A program made the position numbers and the translations under genes. The notes beneath the pieces are model-generated. The model made no database searches. It was not told the origin of the DNA and worked only from the letters and a program-made list of their open reading frames with translations. A DNA stretch of 14,498 bases, from positions 1-14,498 of the forward strand of contig JAUTXM010000341.1 of NCBI GenBank assembly GCA_030838025.1, in the 5' to 3' direction. Position 1 is the stretch's first letter; every line of letters starts with the position of its first letter. The stretch comes from Acidimicrobiaceae bacterium. Its GTDB lineage: Bacteria > Actinomycetota > Acidimicrobiia > Acidimicrobiales > Palsa-688. This document shows positions 1 through 5,916 of the stretch, piece after piece.

Positions 1-32
1 CGGTCCCAGGCGGGGGTGGGGCCGTTTGCGCC

Positions 33-653
33 ATGGAGGAAGACTACTCTCGCTCATGCATGTCCCAGTTGCCCGAGCCCGCTGGCGTCGCCGATGCGGC
101 GATCCCGGCACCAGACGAAACGCCCACCCCCGCAGCCGCGCCACCCGTTGCGCCTGCCCCGACGACCCCGATCGTTGCCGGCGCAGCCCCCAGCCCCGGC
201 GCTGCGGTGACGGCTCAGGGCCCCGACGCCGTCTCCCTGCCAGCTGACGCGGCCTCATTGCCACCTGCCGCCGGGCGACCAAGTCCCTCGAGTGCCCGGT
301 TGGTCGTCGGCGTCGTCCTCGGCGCGGCACTAGCCGCTCTTGGCGCGCTGCTGCTCGGTGAGTACCCCTTCACGGGCGTGATGCCGTACGTCTCGGGGGT
401 GCTGTTCGCCCTGGTCGTCGCCGAGGTGATCGTGTCGGTCAGCCGCCGATCCGGGCGGGCCACGGCCGTGGCGGCCGCGATGTGCACCGCGGGCGGCCTG
501 GCGTGGGGTGTCTGGATTTCGGTCGGTGAGGGCAAAGCGCCCATCCCGATCGGCGGATGGGTGGCGGTCGTGGTCGGCTTCGTGGTGGCGCTGATCCGGG
601 GGGGGATCAGAGCGGGAGCACGACCAGGAGCGAGCAGTCAGCCTGCCGCATGA
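33..653 (+). CDS. Unknown four-helix membrane protein with Ala/Pro-rich N-terminus
   Basis: I do not recognise this protein. Residues 10-85 are rich in Ala and Pro, with no clear fold, and are probably a disordered cytoplasmic tail. They are followed by about four hydrophobic segments near residues 89-109, 114-136, 143-165 and 171-190, and a short Gly/Ala/Arg tail. It is therefore likely an integral inner-membrane protein of about 200 residues. The start is uncertain: ATG at 33 and an in-frame ATG at 60 are both possible, a GGAGGA lies at 35-40, and the frame is open to the window edge, so the true start could lie upstream. The last 47 bases overlap the 3' end of the convergent anti-sigma gene. 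Its place beside a sigma/anti-sigma pair suggests an envelope role, but that is only inference from context. Confidence 0.65.
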   Translation: MEEDYSRSCMSQLPEPAGVADAAIPAPDETPTPAAAPPVAPAPTTPIVAGAAPSPGAAVTAQGPDAVSLPADAASLPPAAGRPSPSSARLVVGVVLGAALAALGALLLGEYPFTGVMPYVSGVLFALVVAEVIVSVSRRSGRATAVAAAMCTAGGLAWGVWISVGEGKAPIPIGGWVAVVVGFVVALIRGGIRAGARPGASSQPAA

Positions 654-1470
654 CCGCCCCGGCCAGTCCTCCTGGCCGGGAGAACACCACGACCACCGCG
701 GGTTCGCCTCGCCACCGTAGGGTCGCCACGAGGTCGGGCGCCGGATTGTCGGCGGCACCGGTCGCGGTCGCGGCCTGCGCCACGCACGTCGGTGCCGCCC
801 GTTGATCTCCTGACGGGGCCGTCGGCCCGGCGATCGTCGTCGCCCCGAATCCGGGTTCGGCAGCCGCGCTGCCACTGACCCGCTGGCCGACGGCAGCCGA
901 CACCCGATGGGCCAGCACCGAGGGGTCGGACTGATCGCCGAGGTCGGCGGAGGAGCCTGATGCCGCGGCATCGGGTGTAGGCCTCGTGGACGACGAACTC
1001 TGCGGGGCCAGCCCGGCGGTGGTGGACGCGCGCGAGGTCGTCCTGCCTCGAGACAGGGCCACCGCGCCGCCCACCACGATGACGGCGGCCGCAATACCGG
1101 CAGCTGCGCCCAGCCATCGCGGTGACCGGCTGGCGCGCCGGGCAGCGGCGCGGCCGCTTCCAACCCCAATCGGCGTCGGAGCGGCGAGCGTGAGCGTCTC
1201 CCGCCGAGACGGCTCCGGCTCCAGTACGGAGTCCGACGCCACTGCATCGTCGGATCCGGACCACGCGCGCAGTGCCCCCTCGACCGCGGCGTCGACCTCG
1301 CTCCGAGGACGATCACCCACTGGCGTCGCGACCGCCCGGGCGACGAATGCCAGTGATGCCATCTGGGCCTGGCAGATCGAGCACGACGACAGGTGGGCGT
1401 GTTCGGCCTCGGTCGCGACCCCGTCCAGGGCGGCGCTCAGCGCTTCGTCGTCAAGGTGTGATGTCGTCAT
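607..1470 (-). CDS. Membrane-anchored zinc-finger anti-sigma factor (RsmA-like)
   Basis: Predicted 287-residue regulator that holds the adjacent ECF sigma factor inactive at the membrane. The N-terminal cytoplasmic part contains the ZAS zinc motif His26-x3-Cys30-x2-Cys33, the hallmark of zinc-binding anti-sigma domains. An acidic and basic linker leads to one transmembrane helix at about residues 119-140, starting WLGAAAGIAAAV. The remaining 145 residues would be outside the cell: a Ser/Thr/Ala-rich spacer, then a compact C-terminal segment with two cysteines that could form a disulfide. The ATG at 1470 overlaps the sigma stop codon as ATGA, so the two are probably translated in a coupled way at matched levels. 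Family and role are well supported by motif, topology and context; the signal sensed is unknown. The tail overlaps the convergent membrane-protein gene by 47 bases. Confidence 0.88.
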   Translation of the reverse strand: MTTSHLDDEALSAALDGVATEAEHAHLSSCSICQAQMASLAFVARAVATPVGDRPRSEVDAAVEGALRAWSGSDDAVASDSVLEPEPSRRETLTLAAPTPIGVGSGRAAARRASRSPRWLGAAAGIAAAVIVVGGAVALSRGRTTSRASTTAGLAPQSSSSTRPTPDAAASGSSADLGDQSDPSVLAHRVSAAVGQRVSGSAAAEPGFGATTIAGPTAPSGDQRAAPTCVAQAATATGAADNPAPDLVATLRWRGEPAVVVVFSRPGGLAGAVMRQADCSLLVVLPL

Positions 1471-2066
1471 GGCCGCTCGCTAGGACGCTGGGCGGAGCGG
1501 CCCGGGTTCCCGCTCAGCAGCGGAACGAGGGCGGCGCGGCCCCGGGCGATGCGGGAGCGGACGGTCCCAGGCGGGATTTCGAGGATGGTCGCGATCTCGG
1601 CGTAGTCGAGCCCGCACAGGTCACGCAACACGACCGCAGCCCGAAAATCGGGTGCCAACCGGGTCAGAGCGGCGTCGACGTCGAGCCGTTCTACGCTGGC
1701 GTCGGCCGAGGAGTCCTGTGCGCCACCGGGCGGGGGAGCGAATAGCACCTCGTCGAGGCCGGGCTCGGGCCGGCGGCGTCGCCGCCGGAGCTCGTCGAGC
1801 GAGGCGTTCACCGCGATTCGGTAGCTCCAGGTCGTGAAACGGCTCCGGCCGTCGAACCTCGGCAGACCTCGGACCACGGCCAGCAGCGTCTCCTGGGTGG
1901 CGTCGGCGGCATCGGCGTCATTGCCGGTCAAACGGCGGCACACCGCGTACAACCGGTCGTGGTGGGTCCGCAGCAAGGTGTCGAGCGCCCGCCGGTCGCC
2001 CCCTTGGGCCGCTGCGACCAGCTCGTCCTCGCCCACGTCGATGGCGCAGCATCGTAGTGGCGGCAC
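1467..2066 (-). CDS. sigM: ECF RNA polymerase sigma factor, SigM-like
   Basis: Extracytoplasmic-function sigma-70 factor of 199 residues, directing RNA polymerase to envelope-stress or related promoters. Region 2 spans roughly residues 28-97 and includes the DATQETLLAV and FTTWSYRIAVN stretches typical of core and -10 binding. Region 4 spans about 130-180 and has the helix-turn-helix LDYAEIATILEIPPGTVRSR. An Ala/Pro linker separates them. The SigM assignment rests on the neighbourhood (anti-sigma gene directly downstream, MurJ/DUF6049 and PcnA in the same region, as in mycobacteria), not on sequence alone. The start used is GTG at 2066. A second GTG at 2036 (residue 11) would begin just before the conserved part, and neither has a good ribosome binding site. 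I did not find a convincing ECF-type autoregulatory promoter upstream. Confidence 0.87.
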   Translation of the reverse strand: MPPLRCCAIDVGEDELVAAAQGGDRRALDTLLRTHHDRLYAVCRRLTGNDADAADATQETLLAVVRGLPRFDGRSRFTTWSYRIAVNASLDELRRRRRRPEPGLDEVLFAPPPGGAQDSSADASVERLDVDAALTRLAPDFRAAVVLRDLCGLDYAEIATILEIPPGTVRSRIARGRAALVPLLSGNPGRSAQRPSERP

Positions 2067-2165
2067 GGCGGGTGGCAGTGGAACGGGTTCGACGTCGCGG
2101 TCGATACCGCCCTCGGTGGTCGGACCTGCCCGCCGCTACCAAGGTCACAAGGGGGGATCAGGCGT

Positions 2166-2197
2166 GCCATTCCCCCACATTCTCGGGGGGGAATGGC
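2166..2197 (-). terminator. Perfect 11-bp hairpin after the secreted-protein gene
   Basis: The arms GCCATTCCCCC (2166-2176) and GGGGGAATGGC (2187-2197) are exact reverse complements around a 10-base loop. The hairpin starts 24 bases after the stop codon of the small secreted protein and lies before the sigma gene. There is no T-run, which is common for terminators in high-GC actinobacteria. It most likely ends the upstream transcript, but as a perfect dyad before a sigma gene it could also be an operator. Confidence 0.55.
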
Positions 2198-2220
2198 CGC
2201 TCTTGATCAGACGAGTGGTG

Positions 2221-2607
2221 TCACACGCCGACGGGTGTTACCGACCCGTCACCCTTCACGATAAACACGTTCTTTCCCCGCGGCTTGTTGCAATCCACCA
2301 CGGTGACCCGGTACCGGGATGCGACGGGAACGTTGAACGTCTGCGATGTCACGGGCGTCGCGCAGTCGCTCACGAGTACGAACTGGTTGGACCGCGCGGC
2401 GGCATTGTAGACAGCAACCGTTCTCATGCCGTCGGCATCGCTCGCCGTACAGGTGATCTTGCCCGCCTGCGTCGTGGTATCGCAGGTAAGCGTTGCCGAA
2501 CCGGCGGTGACGGCGCCGGCCGGTGCCGCCGTTGCCACCGCGAAGCCAGCTGCCAAGACTCCGGATGCCAGCAACGACGCCATCGAAATGCGGATTGACC
2601 TCTTCAA
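2221..2607 (-). CDS. Small secreted four-cysteine protein of unknown function
   Basis: A 128-residue exported protein that I cannot assign to a named family. It begins with a classic Sec signal peptide: MKRSIR positive region, hydrophobic core to about residue 28, and probable cleavage after AGA at about residue 32. The mature part of about 96 residues is rich in short beta-strand-like stretches and has four cysteines at 42, 53, 82 and 106, suggesting two disulfides in a small Ig-like or beta-sandwich fold. The start is TTG at 2607, chosen because AAGGAGG sits exactly 7 bases upstream; ATG at 2583 (residue 9) would cut into the signal peptide. The gene stands alone between the kinase and sigma genes, with hairpins on both sides, so it is probably monocistronic. 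A TTGACC at 2697-2692 could be part of its promoter, but I see no matching -10. Confidence 0.78.
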   Translation of the reverse strand: MKRSIRISMASLLASGVLAAGFAVATAAPAGAVTAGSATLTCDTTTQAGKITCTASDADGMRTVAVYNAAARSNQFVLVSDCATPVTSQTFNVPVASRYRVTVVDCNKPRGKNVFIVKGDGSVTPVGV

Positions 2608-2614
2608 AGCAATG

Positions 2615-2621
2615 CCTCCTT
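2615..2621 (-). promoter_or_regulatory. Ribosome binding site AAGGAGG for a TTG start
   Basis: On the minus strand AAGGAGG is followed by seven bases and then TTG at 2607. It is among the strongest Shine-Dalgarno matches in the window and fixes the unusual TTG as the start of the secreted-protein gene. Confidence 0.8.
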
Positions 2622-2723
2622 CTCCCGAGATGGATCACGGGAGCCTATGGGTGGGTACCCGGCGAGCGATCCTGACAGTGTCTTCGGCACCGGTCAATGA
2701 CCGTTCTGCTACTTGTGTGCGCT

Positions 2724-2749
2724 CCCACACTCCAAAAAACGACTGTGGG
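2724..2749 (-). terminator. Possible terminator downstream of the kinase gene
   Basis: CCCACA (2724-2729) pairs with TGTGGG (2744-2749), with a possible two-pair extension across one mismatch. The loop carries a run of six T on the minus strand. It lies about 20 bases after the kinase stop. The stem is short, so this is a modest candidate. Confidence 0.35.
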
Positions 2750-2770
2750 TGAGCAGGTGGTCACCGCTTC

Positions 2771-4588
2771 CTAGCTGGCCGTCACCTCGGCCAGCGTGGC
2801 CTGATACGTCGGGCCGAGATCGGTGAGCCACAGCAACACGGCACTGCCCCGCTGACTGTGGAGATCGAAGGTCGTCGAGCCGTCGATGGCCTGCTTCGAA
2901 TCGACGGGCGAACCCCACGGGGCGAGCGCCGCCGGGTTCGGAACGGCGTTGGCAACGAACACCTCGGCGCTCCACCCGACCGTCGAGGTGGTGACCGACA
3001 AGGCGTGCAGCGTCTGCGGGGACCCAAGGGTCAACGCCAGGCCGAGGCCATGGCGCAGGTTGGCGAAGCGGGGGCCGAAGTAGCGGTCGGTCTGCCATGA
3101 GGTATCGGGATTGCCGTCGATGGCGTAGCCGACATGGGCCGCCCCGTCGGCGTCGCGTTCGAGGTGGAAGACCGTGGCGTTCTGGAACTTGATCACGGTG
3201 GCGGGGTTGAGCGTCGTGGGTGTGGTGGGACCTCGATGGGGCCCCGAGCCGTGGCTGCTGACAACGACCAGCACCACGACCAACGCGGCGACGACGAGGC
3301 CCGCCACCACCCGCCCGGTCCAGTTGGCGCGCCGGCGAGTCGGCTGGGGAGCCGGCCGGGAACGGGGCGGCGGTGCCACGGGCCGGGGCTGGCTGGCCGG
3401 AGTGCGCCCCGGCTGGCCCGACGCCGAACCCCGGTCCGACAGCGATCGCGGGCCGGACACCGGGCCCCGGGGAGACACCGAGCCCCGGCCGGGCGGCGGC
3501 GCCTGGCTCGCGGGCCACCCCGGTGCCCCGACACCGACTCCGCCGCCCCCGGGCGGCTGGGCACCCGTGGCGGTGGTCCCGGCCGGTCGGGGCGGGCCTG
3601 GTCGGGGCGTCCCGGGGCGCGGCGCAACCGCGGTGGCGTCGACCACGGTGCGGCTGGCGGCAGGGTCGGGGCGGCCCCTCGCTTCGATGGTGGACAGCGC
3701 CTGGCGGACTGCGCTCGCGGAGGGAGGCCGGTCCTCGGGCCGCTTGGCCAGGAGTGCCGCTACCAAGGCTTCCAGCGCCTCGGGTGCACTCGGGCGCAGA
3801 TCACGCAGTCGCGCCGGCGTGTCGTTTATGTGTTGGACAGCCACCGCCATCTCGGTCGGCCCTCGAAACGGGGCGGTGCCGGTCACAATCTCGAACAGCA
3901 CCACGCCGAGGGCGTACAGATCGGCCCGGGCATCAGGTTCCCGGCCTTCGATCTGCTCGGGGCTCAGGTATTTGGGCGTCCCGAGGATCATCCCGGTCTT
4001 GGTGAGTTCGAGACCCAGGCCCTCGGCCGCCTTGGCGATCCCGAAGTCCGTGACCTTCACGAGCGGCACACCGTCGGACTCGGTCTCGCACACCAACACG
4101 TTGGCCGGCTTGATGTCGCGGTGGACCAGGCCGGCGCCATGGGCGTGGGCCAGGGCGTCGGCGATCTGCATGCCGATTTCAATGCATACGAAGATCGGCA
4201 AGGGCCGGTGCTCAGCCGAGAACGCTGAGAGGGTCTGGCCCCGGACGAGTTCCATCACGATGAACGCCGTGCCCTCGGGCGTGACCCCGGCATCGAAGGT
4301 GGCGACCACATTCGGGTGGGCCAGCCGGGCCGCGGACACCGCCTCGCGCCGGAACCGCTCCAGGAACAGGCGGTCCTCGGCCAGGTGGGGGTGGAGCATC
4401 TTGACCGCCACCGAGCGGGCCAGGACGTTGTCGTAGGCCTCCCAGACCGACGCCATCCCGCCCTGGGCGACCAACCGGACGAGCCGGTAGCGGCTGCTGA
4501 GCACGGTACCGGCGCCAACCGGCTTGGTCGCGTCGGGAGCGGACACGGGATTAGAGGCTACCGCCCGTCCCGGGCCCCGCTGAGGCAC
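2771..4588 (-). CDS. Transmembrane Ser/Thr protein kinase with extracellular discoidin-like domain
   Basis: A 605-residue PknB-type kinase. The kinase domain (about 33-303) has the P-loop AQGGMASV (41-48), catalytic Lys63, helix-C Glu82, the loop HRDIKPAN (156-163), DFG (181-183) and GTPKYLSPEQ (203-212). Thr196 and Thr198 match the spacing of the activation-loop autophosphorylation threonines of PknB, so it looks catalytically competent; the first P-loop glycine is Ala. A Pro/Arg-rich juxtamembrane linker (about 304-424) leads to one helix (about 426-445). The extracellular part (about 464-605) includes YAIDGNPDTSWQTDRY and reads as a galactose-binding/discoidin-like domain. I recall the same type of ectodomain at the C-terminus of mycobacterial MviN, behind a pseudokinase. 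It stands alone between DegV and the secreted protein. The start is GTG at 4588; an in-frame GTG at 4546 is an alternative, and neither has a clear ribosome binding site. Confidence 0.93.
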   Translation of the reverse strand: MPQRGPGRAVASNPVSAPDATKPVGAGTVLSSRYRLVRLVAQGGMASVWEAYDNVLARSVAVKMLHPHLAEDRLFLERFRREAVSAARLAHPNVVATFDAGVTPEGTAFIVMELVRGQTLSAFSAEHRPLPIFVCIEIGMQIADALAHAHGAGLVHRDIKPANVLVCETESDGVPLVKVTDFGIAKAAEGLGLELTKTGMILGTPKYLSPEQIEGREPDARADLYALGVVLFEIVTGTAPFRGPTEMAVAVQHINDTPARLRDLRPSAPEALEALVAALLAKRPEDRPPSASAVRQALSTIEARGRPDPAASRTVVDATAVAPRPGTPRPGPPRPAGTTATGAQPPGGGGVGVGAPGWPASQAPPPGRGSVSPRGPVSGPRSLSDRGSASGQPGRTPASQPRPVAPPPRSRPAPQPTRRRANWTGRVVAGLVVAALVVVLVVVSSHGSGPHRGPTTPTTLNPATVIKFQNATVFHLERDADGAAHVGYAIDGNPDTSWQTDRYFGPRFANLRHGLGLALTLGSPQTLHALSVTTSTVGWSAEVFVANAVPNPAALAPWGSPVDSKQAIDGSTTFDLHSQRGSAVLLWLTDLGPTYQATLAEVTAS

Positions 4589-4600
4589 CAGACGGGCAAG

Positions 4601-4680
4601 TCAGCGAGCGTCAGCGAGCTTCAGCGCCGTCAGCGGCAAGTCAGTCGCAAGTCAGCGGCAAGTCAGCGGCGGTCAGAGAC
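4601..4680. repeat. Array of eight TCAG-core repeats at helical spacing
   Basis: Cores begin at 4601, 4611, 4621, 4630, 4641, 4652, 4663 and 4673, giving steps of 10, 10, 9, 11, 11, 11 and 10 bp. Six read TCAGCG; the fifth is TCAGTC and the last TCAGAG. Several units have the 11-bp form TCAGCGGCAAG. The array fills most of the 107-bp gap between the DegV stop and the kinase GTG. One-turn spacing puts every core on the same face of the helix, as in cooperative protein-binding sites. No function is shown. Confidence 0.75.
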
Positions 4681-4695
4681 CGAGGGCCGTCACGA

Positions 4696-5538
4696 CTACT
4701 TCGGCTCGATCCAGGCCACCCCGACCACGCCCGGACCGGCGTGGGTCCCGATGACCGCACCGACCAGCCCCACCAGCATCTGTTCCCGGGGGACGGCCAC
4801 CGCCACCAGGTCGACGAACTTGTCGATGTCGGCGGCGTCGCCATGCATGATCCCGAGTTCTTGGATCTTGCCCGCCTTCGCCGCCTCGATCACCTTGCCC
4901 GCCAGGTACTGCAAGGAACGACCCCGGGTGCGCTGCTTCGATTCCTCGTGGACGACGCCGTCGCGGATCTCGATCACCGGCTTGATGGCCAGCATCGAGC
5001 CCAGCAGCGCTTGTGCACCGCCGATGCGCCCACCTTTTTTGAGGTTCTCCAGCGTGTCGAGTACTCCGTATACCTTCAACCGAGGTGCTGTCCCGGTGAC
5101 GTAGGCCGCGACCTCGGCGAGGCCTTTTCCCTCCTCTGCCAGCCGCGCCGCGCCGAGCACCAGGAGGCCCTGACCGAGGCTCACGCTGGTTGAGTCGACC
5201 ACCTGGACTGGTACCGCACCATCGATTTCCCGAGCCGCGGCCTGCGCCGACTGGCCGGTGGCCGAAAGCTTGCCGGAAAGGTTGATGCACACGATCCCCT
5301 CGGCACCCTCGGCCGCCAGCTGCCGGAACGCCGCCTCGAAGGCGCCCGGCGCGGGCGCGGCGGTCGCCGGCAGCACCGAGGACTGGTGACACTTGACCCA
5401 GAAGTCCTTGGGCCCGACGTCGGCTAGCTCCTCGGAGCCGAAACGGATGGTCAGAGGGACGATGGTCAGACGGTGGCGTGCGACGACATCGTCGGGCAGG
5501 TCGCAGGCACTGTCAGCGACTATTCGTATTCCCGCCAT
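4696..5538 (-). CDS. DegV family fatty-acid-binding protein
   Basis: A 280-residue DegV/FakB-type protein, the usual family length. Members bind a fatty acid in a buried pocket; in Firmicutes FakB presents it to the kinase FakA for phosphorylation. Family marks are DSACDLP (9-15), LSGKLSATGQSA (87-98), LDTLENLKKGGRIG (160-173), the KP at 186-187 and GTHAGPG (264-270). The usual TSQPS-like ligand stretch near residue 60 reads PATAAPAPG, keeping Thr59 but lacking the Gln, so head-group contact may differ. The ATG at 5538 is preceded by GAGGGGGG. It is the last gene of the likely GNAT/DUF6049-MurJ/TadE-like operon, 24 bases after its neighbour. No FakA kinase is present in the window. A role in lipid supply for the envelope is inference. 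Confidence 0.92.
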   Translation of the reverse strand: MAGIRIVADSACDLPDDVVARHRLTIVPLTIRFGSEELADVGPKDFWVKCHQSSVLPATAAPAPGAFEAAFRQLAAEGAEGIVCINLSGKLSATGQSAQAAAREIDGAVPVQVVDSTSVSLGQGLLVLGAARLAEEGKGLAEVAAYVTGTAPRLKVYGVLDTLENLKKGGRIGGAQALLGSMLAIKPVIEIRDGVVHEESKQRTRGRSLQYLAGKVIEAAKAGKIQELGIMHGDAADIDKFVDLVAVAVPREQMLVGLVGAVIGTHAGPGVVGVAWIEPK

Positions 5539-5540
5539 GT

Positions 5541-5548
5541 CCCCCCTC
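5541..5548 (-). promoter_or_regulatory. Ribosome binding site GAGGGGGG of the DegV gene
   Basis: On the minus strand the GAGG core ends six bases before the ATG at 5538. It lies in the 24-bp gap after the TadE-like gene, giving DegV its own initiation site within the operon. Confidence 0.6.
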
Positions 5549-5562
5549 GGGTGAAGAAAAAG

Positions 5563-5916
5563 TCAGGCTCGTATCGGCGGCGCCGTAGATGACGCCGACA
5601 CGTTGTACCAGTTCTTCAGAGCCGAGATATGGTGCAGGACGTAGGACTTGGCGGGACGATGCACCGTGACCTTGATGCTGCCGTCGTCGAGGAGCACGAT
5701 GCTGGTCAACGTGGAGCCCCGGATGGCCGCCGCGCTGGTCGCGGCCACACGGGCCGAATCGAGGCTGCGGCTATCGAAGTAATCCCGGGCAGCCACATTG
5801 GCCGCATCGTCGGCCGCGCCGGCCGCCGCGGTTCGGCTCCAGAGGGGCGACCCGACCTCGAAAATGATGCCGGCCGCGATCACGATGACCAGGATGTACT
5901 TGATGAACGTTTTCAT
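5563..5916 (-). CDS. Small membrane-anchored TadE-like protein coupled to murJ
   Basis: A 117-residue protein with one N-terminal helix (about 4-21, KYILVIVIAAGIIFE) and an exported domain. The order (helix, an Ala/Arg/Asp-rich amphipathic stretch, then a short strand segment SIKVTVHR) is like TadE/TadG or minor pseudopilin-like proteins, but similarity is by pattern only and I would call the function unknown. The start at 5916 overlaps the MurJ stop as ATGA. GGAGG at 5922-5926, inside the last MurJ codons, sits five bases upstream, so the start is well defined. A much longer reading frame runs upstream over murJ, but it is a shadow. Coupling to MurJ and the following DegV gene suggests an envelope partner. 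The last residues are Ser/Thr/Pro-rich. Confidence 0.78.
   Translation of the reverse strand: MKTFIKYILVIVIAAGIIFEVGSPLWSRTAAAGAADDAANVAARDYFDSRSLDSARVAATSAAAIRGSTLTSIVLLDDGSIKVTVHRPAKSYVLHHISALKNWYNVSASSTAPPIRA

Noticed and set aside
330..1316. Arg/Pro-rich minus-strand frame over the anti-sigma gene and first gene
   Set aside because: It is a high-GC shadow; the anti-sigma frame has the zinc motif, the membrane helix and coupling to the sigma gene.
2692..2697. TTGACC as a -35 box for the secreted-protein gene
   Set aside because: No TANNNT lies at 16-19 bp downstream, so I did not list a promoter.
4601..4680. CRISPR-like interpretation of the TCAG array
   Set aside because: Units are 9-11 bp with no unique spacers, far below CRISPR repeat and spacer lengths.
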